DNA of 58,470 bases from Pseudomonas frederiksbergensis (GCF_003732275.1 NZ_MOBM01000024.1:1-58470); one strand, 5' to 3'; numbered from the stretch's first letter, positions 1 to 8,718 are shown. Program-made: numbers and translations. Notes: generated by a model from the letters alone, not told the origin.

Positions 1-113
1 GTTTAAATCGATACGTATCAGAGCCGCCTGGTAATACACATCGATACAAACCTCAAGGGATTTGTGGCGCTCTACCAGTTCGCCACGGCTGCCACACCCT
101 AAAAATTATTATT

Positions 114-128
114 GACTGATCATTCCAA
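114..128. promoter_or_regulatory. Operator-like site upstream of tetR
   Basis: The sequence GACTGATCATTCCAA lies about 20 bases before the tetR start. Read on the other strand it is GGAATGATCAGTC, which matches the near-palindrome GAATGATCGTTC found downstream of tetR ahead of the oxidoreductase gene. The 10-mer CTGATCATTC (116-125) recurs exactly at 16682-16691, upstream of a second oxidoreductase gene. TetR-family repressors commonly bind such short palindromes beside their own gene, so this is inferred to be the autoregulatory site. Confidence 0.5.
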
Positions 129-146
129 TATATTTATGGTTTCGCC

Positions 147-713
147 ATGGCCAGATCTAAAGAATTCGATATAGAAGTAGCGCTTGACGCGGCAGTCGAG
201 GTTTTCCGCGAGCATGGCTTTGCGGGGTCATCCACGCAGATGCTGACGACTACGATGAAAATCGGTAAACAGAGTCTTTACGACACGTTCGACGGCAAAT
301 GGCAGCTGTACTGCTCTGCACTAAAAAAATACGGAGCCTCAGAAACGGCGGCTCATATCGCGTTGTTGCGAGGGAGTCCTAGGGCTATGGAAGGCCTGGA
401 GAAAATGCTTGAACGAGTAGTCGCGCAAGCCAATTGCCCTTGCCTTGGCATCGGTTCGATTGTTGAGTTCGGCAGTAACGAAGAAGATCTGAATCAAATA
501 CGCGAGCCATCTGGTCGAGCTTTACGCACCGAATTAGTGAAAAGTATCCGCGAGGCGAAGAATGTTGGCGATCTGTCAAATGATCTTGATCCGGATTATG
601 CAGCCGGTTTCCTGCTGGCAAACGTGGCGGCGATTCGAATCGCTGCACGGGGTGGGGCGAGCCAGACCGAACTGATCGCTCTTTCTCACCTCACGCTTAA
701 GGCTCTGAAATGA
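147..713 (+). CDS. TetR/AcrR family transcriptional regulator
   Basis: A 188-residue protein with the TetR plan: an N-terminal helix-turn-helix at about residues 20-50 (GFAGSSTQML, then KQSLYDTFDGK), followed by an all-helical ligand-binding region. The start is the ATG after TTTCGCC; the ribosome site is weak. It is followed by an intrinsic terminator that overlaps its stop codon and then by a quinone oxidoreductase gene in the same direction, so the two are probably transcribed separately. Operator-like palindromes on both sides suggest that it represses itself and the oxidoreductase. The inducer is unknown; regulators of this kind paired with such reductases often sense electrophiles or quinones, which is inference here. 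Confidence 0.88.
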   Translation: MARSKEFDIEVALDAAVEVFREHGFAGSSTQMLTTTMKIGKQSLYDTFDGKWQLYCSALKKYGASETAAHIALLRGSPRAMEGLEKMLERVVAQANCPCLGIGSIVEFGSNEEDLNQIREPSGRALRTELVKSIREAKNVGDLSNDLDPDYAAGFLLANVAAIRIAARGGASQTELIALSHLTLKALK

Positions 714-723
714 GCCTTTTTTT
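700..723 (+). terminator. Intrinsic terminator overlapping the tetR stop codon
   Basis: AAGGCT, an 8-base loop and AGCCTT form a 6-bp stem followed directly by a T run. The TGA stop codon of tetR lies in the loop and 3' arm. It would separate tetR from the downstream oxidoreductase transcript. Confidence 0.7.
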
Positions 724-732
724 ACCCAATTC

Positions 733-748
733 TGGAATGATCGTTCAA
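733..748. promoter_or_regulatory. Operator-like palindrome upstream of the quinone oxidoreductase
   Basis: GAATGATCGTTC at 735-746 is a near-perfect palindrome 18 bases before the ATG of the oxidoreductase. It shares the GGAATGATC core with the site in front of tetR. Its position, over the expected promoter or transcription start, fits repression by the adjacent TetR protein. Confidence 0.5.
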
Positions 749-764
749 CAAAACAGGTGCATAT

Positions 765-1742
765 ATGAAAGCTATTGTCATGGTCCAACCGGGTGGCTCC
801 GAAGTAATTGAATATGTCAGTTTTCCGACCCCTACTCCCGATGCTGGCCAGGTACTCGTAGAGGTCAGTGCAGCCGGGGTCAACTTCATGGACATTGGCG
901 CCAGACAAGGAAGTGTCTGGCGGGATGTGCCAAACCCCAAGCGCCTTGGAGTCGAAGGAGCCGGCCGGGTTTTATCTGTCGGAGAAGGAGTAACAGGGGT
1001 TTCACCCGGACAGCGCGTCGCATGGGTCTACGTGCCTGGTAGTTATTCGGAAAAAATCGTTTGCCCGGCTTCCTCGCTTGTGACCATCCCAGAAGGAATA
1101 GATGATCGAACCGCCGCTTCGGTGATGATGCAGGGACTGACAGCCAGCCACTTCACGTCAGATTTCTATTCGGTCCAACCAGGTGACATTGCTTTGGTGC
1201 ATGCAGCATCGGGTGGCCTCGGTTTGCTGCTGACTCAAATGATCAAGCTTAAAGGTGGGCATGTCATTGGACGGGTCTCTTCACCCGACAAAATTGCAAT
1301 TGCAAAACAATCGGGTGCCGACCATGTGATCGTCGACACGGAGGGCAATTTTGCCGAGGAAGTTATCCGACTTTCGGGCGGTCAAGGTGTACATGTGGTT
1401 TATGACGGCTCTGGTCCGAAGACATTCCAAGGGTCTCTCGATTCGCTCCGGATATCAGGGACTTTCTGTTGGTTCGGTCCGGTTCTTGGTGCACCGGGCC
1501 CGATAGAACTTATGAGCCTTCCCAAGAGCATAAAGATCGGTTACGCCACCTTTATGGATCACGTACGTACGCCAGAGTTATTGCGCAACCATTCCGCCAA
1601 ACTTTTCGACATGATCCTGGCCGGAAAACTCGATATCAGGATCGGCGCACAGTACCCATTAGCGGACGCGGCCAAGGCACATTTGGATATGGAAAGCAGG
1701 AGCACCACCGGAAAGCTATTGTTAATCCCATCACAGTCCTAG
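765..1742 (+). CDS. Quinone oxidoreductase, zinc-independent MDR family
   Basis: A 325-residue NADPH:quinone reductase of the medium-chain dehydrogenase/reductase superfamily (QOR type). The N-terminal GroES-like half contains NFMDIGARQG, the family's NxxD element. The Rossmann half carries the dinucleotide-binding loop HAASGGLGLLLTQ near residue 150. The catalytic and structural zinc ligands of alcohol dehydrogenases are absent. The ATG is preceded by an AGGTG ribosome site. It probably reduces quinones or alpha,beta-unsaturated carbonyls in the cytosol. It is clearly paralogous to the gene at 15618-16607: both have an NFMD(I/T)G(A/T)R element and end in a TTGKLL(I/L) motif. Confidence 0.88.
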   Translation: MKAIVMVQPGGSEVIEYVSFPTPTPDAGQVLVEVSAAGVNFMDIGARQGSVWRDVPNPKRLGVEGAGRVLSVGEGVTGVSPGQRVAWVYVPGSYSEKIVCPASSLVTIPEGIDDRTAASVMMQGLTASHFTSDFYSVQPGDIALVHAASGGLGLLLTQMIKLKGGHVIGRVSSPDKIAIAKQSGADHVIVDTEGNFAEEVIRLSGGQGVHVVYDGSGPKTFQGSLDSLRISGTFCWFGPVLGAPGPIELMSLPKSIKIGYATFMDHVRTPELLRNHSAKLFDMILAGKLDIRIGAQYPLADAAKAHLDMESRSTTGKLLLIPSQS

Positions 1743-1872
1743 CGCTGAGTGGTGTCGGCGGGAATATTTTTGACAAGTTTAAAATAACGTTATGCGCAAC
1801 AGCGCATAGTGACACCGCCCCCTGTTCGGACAGTACTTGCAATAGTTAGCAAAACTCCCTTCAACTTCGCAG

Positions 1873-1903
1873 AATGAGGGCAGGTTCTCTTCCTGCCCTC
1901 ATT
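1873..1903. terminator. Perfect 12-bp hairpin between convergent genes
   Basis: AATGAGGGCAGG, a 7-base loop and CCTGCCCTCATT form a perfect 12-bp stem. It sits between the oxidoreductase gene on the plus strand and a hypothetical gene on the minus strand, 15 bases beyond the latter's stop. There is no adjacent T run in either direction, so it may act as a bidirectional terminator or simply an mRNA-stabilising 3' structure. Confidence 0.55.
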
Positions 1904-1918
1904 ACTGGGCATCAACTT

Positions 1919-2518
1919 TTAAGCCAATTCAGCCTTCACCATATCAATCTTCGCCTTGATCGCTTGTTGTTCCGCGCTGGCTTTTTCCTTGGTCAACTCC
2001 TCGACTCTTTTGTCTAGGGAAGCTTGCTCTTCGGGAGACATTTTTTCATATTCCTCCTTACTCACGCCCGTCAATTGCTCTCTAAGCTTTTCGGCATCTG
2101 ATTGGTTCATGTAATCCGTGAATAATTCCGACGCGGTTTTTTCGGATGAGGGTGGGGATTGGTAAGGACTCGTAGCCAGTTCATTGCCTGCTACGTCATT
2201 ACTGTTTGCGGAAAATGTGGCGTCATGATTATGAACTGTTGCAATGGGCAACGGGGCCGCGTCTGTACCCTCAGCGCCCTCGGATTTGGATGATGCCTTC
2301 CTCAAATTTACCATCATCTTCGCAAAAGCCTCGTCGAAGTCCTTCTTATCATCCGAGTCCGCCGTCGAAGTCTCGGTTTTGCTGACTCCAGAAAATCCAG
2401 ACTGAGAGGATTGGACGGGTGATGCCAAGTTAAAAAGCGAATCCTTTTGTAACATATTCGTATGAATGGCGGTCTTGTTCCAAGACGCCACAGAGAGGTC
2501 GCGGCTTCCGATTATCAT
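1919..2518 (-). CDS. Hypothetical protein with charged helical C-terminus
   Basis: A 199-residue protein that I do not recognise. The ATG at 2518 was chosen because AGGAG stands 7 bases upstream; the longer open frame to 2617 runs into AT-rich non-coding sequence. The first two thirds are Ser/Thr/Asn-rich and of low complexity. The last 60 residues are strongly charged and look helical or coiled-coil (EKLREQL, DKRVEELTKEKASAEQ). There is no signal peptide or membrane segment. The Ser-rich, disordered N-terminus resembles that of secreted T3SS substrates, but no hrp box lies upstream and the gene is 25 kb from the T3SS, so an effector role is speculation. Confidence 0.6.
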   Translation of the reverse strand: MIIGSRDLSVASWNKTAIHTNMLQKDSLFNLASPVQSSQSGFSGVSKTETSTADSDDKKDFDEAFAKMMVNLRKASSKSEGAEGTDAAPLPIATVHNHDATFSANSNDVAGNELATSPYQSPPSSEKTASELFTDYMNQSDAEKLREQLTGVSKEEYEKMSPEEQASLDKRVEELTKEKASAEQQAIKAKIDMVKAELA

Positions 2519-2600
2519 GAGGAACTCCTTATATAGAAAAATTATATAAATATTGCATTTCGAAAATAGCAAAAAATGTGCCATACAGACGCAAGTTACG

Positions 2601-2897
2601 TTAAACCTCAGGTTCAAATACTTCCAGCTCGTTTTTTTTCCAAGAACAGCGCAGGCGCCGATACAAATCGTTAATTAAGGCGGCAATATGTTGCCGCTGC
2701 ATCTGCCTTTTTTGCCGTTCAGCCTCATGGCGTCTACATACCAAAAGGTGCGCACTCCTAACGTCGCATTGTCTAAACCGAGTCCGATTATCTATAAGCG
2801 GAAAAAGCGTTGATGCTTTTGTGAAGAGTGCGTTGGGATGATGAGTGGACATAGCAGATACGATGTTGTTGTCCCCCACCCTCACAACTATGGCCAC
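2601..2897 (-). CDS. Possible small hypothetical protein
   Basis: An open frame of up to 98 codons upstream of the previous gene on the same strand. Only the C-terminal half looks plausibly coding: basic, Gln-rich and helical (RQKRQMQRQHIAALINDLYRR). The N-terminal half is unconvincing and no good ribosome site was seen at the first ATG. It could be a degenerate gene or chance. I recognise no family. Confidence 0.25.
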   Translation of the reverse strand: MAIVVRVGDNNIVSAMSTHHPNALFTKASTLFPLIDNRTRFRQCDVRSAHLLVCRRHEAERQKRQMQRQHIAALINDLYRRLRCSWKKNELEVFEPEV

Positions 2898-3046
2898 CCA
2901 ACGTTTCTACTATTAAGCGCTAACACCGCATAACTGGTAAGTCTCATCCTGTGACGTCATGCTCGAGCTGCAGCACTCAAACTTTGGCAACCTCCAATTC
3001 CCCGGTTGCTTGATCAGTTGAACAGATGACGTAGAGGGATCCGATC

Positions 3047-3436
3047 ATGGCCGAAGGTTATCGCGTGAGTTGCCTTAGCACAGCTGAGCGGCTTGGGAAC
3101 GACGAATTGCACGCCTTAATGGCGGGTGTCGTCAGGCGTGACAGGCGTGAGTCACAACAACTCTTTGCGGCAGTGACACCCTTACTCATCGCCTTCTATG
3201 AAGGCCAAGTGCAGGCCGGGCGAATCAAGCGTGGAGCCACAGCGGGCCTGGTTCAGGAAGCTTTCAAGGCGCTCTACCTTGGACAGCCAGGTTATGACCC
3301 GACCCTACCGTTCCGGGCGTGGGTTCTCGATATCGCACGATCAACTCTACTGGGCAACTCGGGCTCAGAAGCCGTTTTCGACGCTCTTGCAGGTGTGGCG
3401 GTGCGCAACTGCCAGCAAGCCATGCAAGTCACGTGA
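3047..3436 (+). pseudogene. Truncated ECF sigma-like gene (region 2 only)
   Basis: A 129-residue product with a good start (AGAGGGA before ATG). Residues 35-105 resemble sigma-70 region 2 of ECF factors: a LFAAVTPLLIAFY helix, then LVQEAFKAL in place of the usual DLVQETFL, then YDPTLPFRAWVLDIAR in place of the usual YDPxRPFxAWLxxIAR. Region 4, which contacts the -35 element, is missing; the frame ends in unrelated sequence. It is therefore either a decayed sigma factor or a region-2-only derivative. It lies 42 bases upstream of ohr on the same strand and could be co-transcribed. The family assignment rests on pattern only. Confidence 0.5.
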
Positions 3437-3478
3437 TTCGATCTTTCGACGCCGCGTTATCAACGCCAGGAAGTACTC

Positions 3479-3895
3479 ATGATCAATATCGAAAAAACCC
3501 TCTACACCGGTCATACCTACACAACAGGAGGTCGAGAGGGCACCGGCCGCAGCCATGATGGACGACTTGACCTCAAGCTTTCTCCACCCGGCGCGCCCGG
3601 AATAGGCACAAACCCGGAGCAATTGTTCGCAGTCTGCTGGTCAGCCTGCTTTCTCGGTTCTCTGCGCCATGCCTGCAATGCTCGCAGGATCGCTTTTCCA
3701 GTGATGGCCGGTGTCGATGCCCAAGTCGACCTGATCCATGGCGAACAGGGTTTTACTCTGCAAGCCCGCCTGGTCGTATCGTTGCCTGACATCGAGTCGG
3801 ACACCGCTTTGCAACTTATTAAAGCGGCAAACCAGAACTGCCCCTACTCAAAAGCCACGCGCGCCAACATCCCTGTGAGCATCACACTCGCCTGA
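3479..3895 (+). CDS. ohr: Ohr/OsmC family organic hydroperoxide reductase
   Basis: A 138-residue protein of the Ohr subfamily. These enzymes use a Cys pair to reduce organic hydroperoxides in the cytosol, recycled by lipoylated proteins. Both redox cysteines are visible: the peroxidatic Cys in FAVCWSACFLGSL and the resolving Cys in NCPYSKATR. The N-terminus begins with the typical EKTLYTGHTYTTGGREG strand region. AGGAAG stands before the ATG. Full length for the family. No MarR-type ohrR gene is adjacent; the gene upstream is the truncated sigma-like frame. Confidence 0.92.
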   Translation: MINIEKTLYTGHTYTTGGREGTGRSHDGRLDLKLSPPGAPGIGTNPEQLFAVCWSACFLGSLRHACNARRIAFPVMAGVDAQVDLIHGEQGFTLQARLVVSLPDIESDTALQLIKAANQNCPYSKATRANIPVSITLA

Positions 3896-4018
3896 TTTTC
3901 CGCTCTATGCTCAACACCTTCAGCAGAAGCAGAGGCAAAGGAAACCGCCTGCTTCTGCCTCGCAATCATTGGCTATTCGAAACACCAGACGCGAACACAA
4001 TATCCCGCCAAACCCAGG

Positions 4019-5437
4019 CTAATCCGACACAATACTTTTGGCCTCAAGAAACGATTCCAGCCCAAAGACGCCGAACTCCCGGCCGACACCGGACTGTTTG
4101 ACCCCGCCGAACGGCGCAAGCAGCTCTGGCGCGATTCTGTTGATCAACACCGAGCCGGCCTGCAGCCGGGCCGCCAGGCTTCGGGCGCGTTCCGGTTGCC
4201 GGGAAAATACATAGGCCTGCAAGCCGTAGACACTGGCGTTGGCAATATCAATCGCTTGTTCTTGCGAGTCATACGCAATGATCGACAGCACCGGGCCGAA
4301 AATCTCCTCTTGCGCAATGTCCATGTCACCGCTGACGTCGGCAAAGACCGTTGGCCTTACGAAATAGCCCTTGTCCAGGCCGATCGGCCTGCCCTCCCCG
4401 CCGGTAATCAGCGCCGCGCCTTGCGCCTGCCCGCGGCGGATGAAACCTTGTACGCGGTCGAATTGCGCCTGACTGACCAGAGGCCCGATAACGGTGGCCG
4501 GATCCTGCGGATCGCCGACGACCATCGCTCCGATCAGGCTTTTCACACGGTCGATGATCTCCTCAGCGTGTGTGTGCGGCACCAGCAGACGCGTGCCGGC
4601 GACACACGCCTGACCGTTGTTCATGAACGCCGCATTCAGTGCCAGGGAAATGGCGGTGTCGAGATCGGCGTCATCAAGGACGATGGAGGCCGACTTCCCC
4701 GTGAGCGACAGACTCACTCGCTTCATGGTCTCGATACCGGCGCGAGCAATGAGCTTCCCGGTGGCGGTGGACCCGGTGAATGAAATTTTCGCAATGTGTG
4801 GACTGGTACTGATTTCGTCACCGACATCACTGCCGCGCCCCAATAGAATGTTGAAAACCCCTTTGGGCAAATCTGCGCGATGCAACGCTTGGGCGAGCAC
4901 ATCGGTTTGCAAGGGACTCAACTCGCTTGGTTTGATGACTGAGGCACAGCCGGCCGCAATGGCCGATGCCAGTTTGCTGCATATTGTCCCGGCGGTGCTG
5001 TTCCAGGGGGCAATCAGCGCCGCTACTCCAACCGGCTCCATCACCACGGTAGCGTCGCCGACCGAACGAATCAGGTCGTAGTCTTTCAACACCTGCGCCG
5101 CATTGGCAAACGACTGCGAAGCGTAGCGACTGACCCATTGCGCACGGGCGAACGGTGCCCCGTACTCCTCGATGGCGGTATCGCGAATTTCATCCGTGCT
5201 CGCCAGCACCGCAGCCTGCAACTGCTTGAGCATGTCGATACGCTCGCCCTTGGAGGTGCGGCCCATCGCGACTTGAGCACGCGAAGCCGCCGCGATGGCG
5301 TGCCGGGCATCTTCACGATCAGCCAAGGTGACCGTACCGATGACCGCCTCGGTCGCCGGGTTGATGCATTGCACCGTTTCATTTCCCTGAACGGGAACGA
5401 ATGCTCCATCAATGTAACTATGATTGATCTTCCACAT
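4019..5437 (-). CDS. Aldehyde dehydrogenase family protein (atypical active site)
   Basis: A 472-residue NAD(P)-dependent aldehyde dehydrogenase. Visible elements are PWNSTAGT (oxyanion Asn at 146), the cofactor loop FTGSTATGKLI (220-230), the nucleophile Cys278 in NNGQACVAG and EEIFGPVLS near residue 380. Unusually, the motif that normally reads ELGGK reads SLTGK (244-248). The Glu that acts as general base, 34 residues before the Cys in typical ALDHs, is Ser here at exactly that spacing. This may mean altered chemistry (for example acyl transfer or slow hydrolysis), compensation elsewhere, or a poorly active enzyme. It is the last gene of a minus-strand run after the creatininase-family gene, so it may oxidise an aldehyde from that pathway. 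Confidence 0.9.
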   Translation of the reverse strand: MWKINHSYIDGAFVPVQGNETVQCINPATEAVIGTVTLADREDARHAIAAASRAQVAMGRTSKGERIDMLKQLQAAVLASTDEIRDTAIEEYGAPFARAQWVSRYASQSFANAAQVLKDYDLIRSVGDATVVMEPVGVAALIAPWNSTAGTICSKLASAIAAGCASVIKPSELSPLQTDVLAQALHRADLPKGVFNILLGRGSDVGDEISTSPHIAKISFTGSTATGKLIARAGIETMKRVSLSLTGKSASIVLDDADLDTAISLALNAAFMNNGQACVAGTRLLVPHTHAEEIIDRVKSLIGAMVVGDPQDPATVIGPLVSQAQFDRVQGFIRRGQAQGAALITGGEGRPIGLDKGYFVRPTVFADVSGDMDIAQEEIFGPVLSIIAYDSQEQAIDIANASVYGLQAYVFSRQPERARSLAARLQAGSVLINRIAPELLAPFGGVKQSGVGREFGVFGLESFLEAKSIVSD

Positions 5438-5529
5438 CGTGGCGTACCTGATCGATTGCGCTTTACCGCGATGAGCACCAACACCCGGTATGCCCAGGCG
5501 TTGGCCAGGTCCAATAATAATCCCGCGGT

Positions 5530-6279
5530 TCAGCCCGGCATCGGCTCACGGCTGAAGGCTTGCACCTCCTGCACCAGGCCTTGAGCTGCCATCATCACCA
5601 GTTGACGGCCTTTTTCCGGTGACGCTTGCGCGGGATCCGATCCCATGCGGCCATCCGGATGACGAGCACGGAAATCGGCAGCCTCTCGAATGGGCCCCCA
5701 ATTGGCGATCTGTGGCGAGTATTCAGCCGATTTGATGGCGTGCGGATAGGCCCACTGGGTCACGGCAATTTCCGAAGGCGTTGCATGAATGCCGTGTCCT
5801 GTCGGGAACTGGTCTTTCGCCAAGTCATTGATCCCTTCCAGATCCCACCAGTTGCACAGCTTCAAGGCAAAACCCGCCGAGCGACGTGCGAAACTCGCTT
5901 CGGCGTAGAGTTCCGAAAACGCCGCTTCGATCGACGCGATGTTGCCGCCATGGCCATTGAGGAAAAAGATTTTTTCAAAGCCGTGGGCAGCTAGCGAGCG
6001 AGTCCAGTCACCGATGGCGGCGATGAATGTCGAAGGCCTGAGCGTGATCGTTCCAGGGAAGCCAAGATGATGCTGCGCCATGCCGATATTGAAGGTCGGG
6101 GCAATCAGGATATCCGCTGACTCCTGCGCCTGATGGGCGATGATTTCGGGGCACATCCAGTCCGTCCCCAGCAGTCCGGTAGGCCCGTGCTGCTCGTTGG
6201 AACCGATCGGGATGACGATGGTACGGCTGCGCTCGAGAAATTTTGCGATTTCGGCCCAGGTCGATAGATGTAAAAGCAT
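5530..6279 (-). CDS. Creatininase family amidohydrolase
   Basis: A 249-residue cytosolic metal-dependent amidohydrolase of the creatininase/MftE superfamily, close to the family's usual length. Metal-binding and catalytic elements are present: Glu and His in SNEQHGP, Asp in LLGTDW, His in NGHGGN and a C-terminal His/Glu in GIHATPSEIA. Known members open cyclic amides such as creatinine or trim peptides; the substrate here cannot be read. It lies between an MFS transporter (51-bp gap) and an aldehyde dehydrogenase on the same strand, which suggests uptake of an amide- or lactam-type substrate, hydrolysis, then oxidation. Confidence 0.85.
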   Translation of the reverse strand: MLLHLSTWAEIAKFLERSRTIVIPIGSNEQHGPTGLLGTDWMCPEIIAHQAQESADILIAPTFNIGMAQHHLGFPGTITLRPSTFIAAIGDWTRSLAAHGFEKIFFLNGHGGNIASIEAAFSELYAEASFARRSAGFALKLCNWWDLEGINDLAKDQFPTGHGIHATPSEIAVTQWAYPHAIKSAEYSPQIANWGPIREAADFRARHPDGRMGSDPAQASPEKGRQLVMMAAQGLVQEVQAFSREPMPG

Positions 6280-6330
6280 CTGCGTTCTCTCTTTGGAAAG
6301 GTTCCTTGCGGAACACGATGGGTGTGAAGT

Positions 6331-7656
6331 TCAAAGCGCCCGATCAATCTGCGGTGCATCCAAGACCCGGTCGCGATGCGCCAGCGGTTTGCTCGCGATG
6401 ATCACGAACGCGGCGCACAGAAACACGCAGCCGACAGCGACGATGCCAGGGTTCATGCTTGCTGTTGATGTTTTTGCCCATCCGATCACGGCCGGGCCCC
6501 AGAAGCCGCCGCACAGACCGATGGTATTGATCAGAGCGATGCCGCCCGCTGCCGCTTCGCCCTTGATGAGTTCAGAGGGCATTGCCCACAAGACCGTGTA
6601 GGCCATGAACATCATGGCGATCGCCAGCGTCAGCAGAACCATTGATAACATCAGGTTCCCATCGGCAACAGGATACAAAAGTATCAGTAGTGCCCCGACG
6701 CCTGCCGGGACCGCGCAGTGGTAGCGGCGCTCGCCGAAACGGTCGGAGCTGCGCCCGATCCAGTACATGCCGGCTGCCGCTGCCACATAGGGAATCGCGG
6801 CGTACCAACCCAACTGCATCATGTCGTGGATGCCTTGCGCTTTAAGGATCGCCGGGAGCCAGAAACTCATGGCGTAGATCGAAAAAATGATGCAGAAATA
6901 GGCGCACGCCAGGATGTAGATCCTGCGATCGCGCAACACCGCTCTGAACGAGTGTGTCCCTCCCGGGGACGCCCCCAGCTCACGCTGCAGCATTTGCTTT
7001 TCCTCGACGCTCAGCCAGCGAGCTTCGGCGGGATGGTTGCAAAGGTAAAAATAAGCAAACACACCGAGCAAGACGCAGGGAAAACCTTCAATCAGGAACA
7101 TCCATTGCCAACCTGCGAGGCCACCCACGCCCTCAAACGTGGAAATCAGCCACGCCGAAAGCGGACCGCCAATAATTCCGCCCGCTGGACCTGCGATGAA
7201 CACGATCGCAATGGCCCGGGCCATTCTTTTCGGGCCGTACCAGCACGACAGGTAATAGATCATCCCCGGTGCGAAACCGGCTTCGAAAACACCGAGCAGA
7301 AACCGCATGGCGTAGAACGTTGGCACGTCGCGCACGAATAGCATGCAGGCCGATGTGATGCCCCATAACACCAGAATGCGACTGAAGGTTTTTCGCGCTC
7401 CCACTCGAGGCAGCATCAGGTTGCTGGGTAGCTCGAACAGCACATACCCCAGAAAAAAAACGCCTGCGCCGACACCGTAAGCGGCGTCGGACAGCCCCAG
7501 GTCGTTTTGCATCTGCAGTTTGGCAAAGCCGACGTTGATTCGATCCAGATAGGCGAATACGTAGCAAACGAACAGGAGTGGCAACAGGCGCCAATTGAGC
7601 TTGCGGTACAACGTTGCGAGGGCGGCACTGTCTGCGGGCGTCACGATGGTCAACAT
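6331..7656 (-). CDS. MFS transporter, anion:cation symporter (ACS) type
   Basis: A 441-residue inner-membrane transporter with about 12 hydrophobic segments. The start at 7656 has GGAG 9 bases upstream; the open frame to 7842 is an extension without support. The signature AYLDRINVGFAKLQM after helix 1 and the FELPSNLMLPRVGAR loop are typical of the ACS group (tartrate, phthalate and hexuronate transporters), which import carboxylates. It heads a minus-strand operon with the creatininase-family and aldehyde dehydrogenase genes. It is divergent from a lysR gene with a 132-bp shared intergenic region, the classic layout of a LysR-controlled uptake and catabolism operon. Confidence 0.88.
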   Translation of the reverse strand: MLTIVTPADSAALATLYRKLNWRLLPLLFVCYVFAYLDRINVGFAKLQMQNDLGLSDAAYGVGAGVFFLGYVLFELPSNLMLPRVGARKTFSRILVLWGITSACMLFVRDVPTFYAMRFLLGVFEAGFAPGMIYYLSCWYGPKRMARAIAIVFIAGPAGGIIGGPLSAWLISTFEGVGGLAGWQWMFLIEGFPCVLLGVFAYFYLCNHPAEARWLSVEEKQMLQRELGASPGGTHSFRAVLRDRRIYILACAYFCIIFSIYAMSFWLPAILKAQGIHDMMQLGWYAAIPYVAAAAGMYWIGRSSDRFGERRYHCAVPAGVGALLILLYPVADGNLMLSMVLLTLAIAMMFMAYTVLWAMPSELIKGEAAAGGIALINTIGLCGGFWGPAVIGWAKTSTASMNPGIVAVGCVFLCAAFVIIASKPLAHRDRVLDAPQIDRAL

Positions 7657-7788
7657 GCGAGTCTCCAGTTTTTCTTGTTGGTCTGACGTGGGGAAAGATG
7701 TTGCGCCGACGGCGTAAACAGCAGCAAGAGCAACTATGTTCGTGTACCGTTGCCCTGCGAGCAACGCAGAATCCAAAAGGAAACACTC

Positions 7789-8718
7789 GTGCGCGAAATC
7801 AACCAGCAACGCTTGCGGTATTTTCATGAGGTGCTGACCCACGGATCGATCCGGGGCGCGGCGGACAGTATTAACACTTCCCCGTCAGTGATCACGCGTC
7901 AGATCAAACTGCTGGAAGAAGAACTGGGCACCCGGCTGTTTGAACGCCAGGCCCGTGGCGTTCAGCCCACCGAGGCTGCCGCGCACCTGCTGGAGTTCTG
8001 GCGGGGCTACCGATCGCACCAGGAAAAGCTTGAAGACCAGCTCCAGGCGATCAAGGGTCTACAGTTGGGACACGTGCGGGTCGTCATCAGTGAGGGCTAC
8101 GTCGATACACTGGTCGACCACGTCCTCGCGCCGTTCTGCAAACAGTATCCCAAGCTCGATATCAGGCTGGACATCCTGCCCGTTGACGACGTCCTCAACG
8201 AGATTGCAGAAAATCGCGCGCATATCGGCCTGGCCTACAACCCTCCTCCCCACCCTCACATCGACTATCGAGCGACGTCCAGGCAACCCGTGATGCTGTT
8301 GGTTCGCCCGGACCATCCATTGGCCTTGAAAGGGGCAATGGCAACCGTCGCTGATTTGCTCGACTGCCAACTGGTGCTGACGCCAACCACCTTCGGCATC
8401 GGTCATGCGCTGAAAATGCTCGAGTACGCCGAAAAGATAGAAATCCGTCCAGCTCTGGTCAGCAACTCATTGGCCGCCCTCAAGCGCCTTGTTGCATACG
8501 GCGAGTTTGCTTCGCTGCTGGGCGAGGTGGCGGCCTATCGGGAAATCGCACAAGGCAGTCTCGCGGCCGTAGCCGTCGACCATCCACTGTTCCAGGGGGT
8601 CGAGGCGAAACTGTTGGTGAAATCCGGACGCCCGCTGGCGGCGCCCGCTCAAGAACTGCTCAACTGGATGCTGCAGCGCTTGCCGATGTTCGCTTCCGGC
8701 AATTCTGATCACCCATGA
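7789..8718 (+). CDS. LysR family transcriptional regulator
   Basis: A 309-residue LysR-type regulator. The start is GTG at 7789, with AAAGGA about 7 bases upstream; the upstream ATG at 7750 has no ribosome site. The N-terminal winged helix shows RYFHEVLTHGSIRGAADSI and SPSVITRQIKLLEEELG (residues 8-45). The rest is the periplasmic-binding-protein-like effector domain. It is divergent from the MFS-creatininase-ALDH operon, which it presumably activates in response to a substrate or intermediate. Its last 10 bases overlap the end of the convergent ABM gene. Confidence 0.92.
   Translation: MREINQQRLRYFHEVLTHGSIRGAADSINTSPSVITRQIKLLEEELGTRLFERQARGVQPTEAAAHLLEFWRGYRSHQEKLEDQLQAIKGLQLGHVRVVISEGYVDTLVDHVLAPFCKQYPKLDIRLDILPVDDVLNEIAENRAHIGLAYNPPPHPHIDYRATSRQPVMLLVRPDHPLALKGAMATVADLLDCQLVLTPTTFGIGHALKMLEYAEKIEIRPALVSNSLAALKRLVAYGEFASLLGEVAAYREIAQGSLAAVAVDHPLFQGVEAKLLVKSGRPLAAPAQELLNWMLQRLPMFASGNSDHP

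Noticed and set aside
1..113. Open stretch to TAA at about 103-105 as the end of an upstream gene
   Set aside because: It is interrupted by a TAA at bases 4-6, and the remaining about 30 codons show no recognisable pattern.
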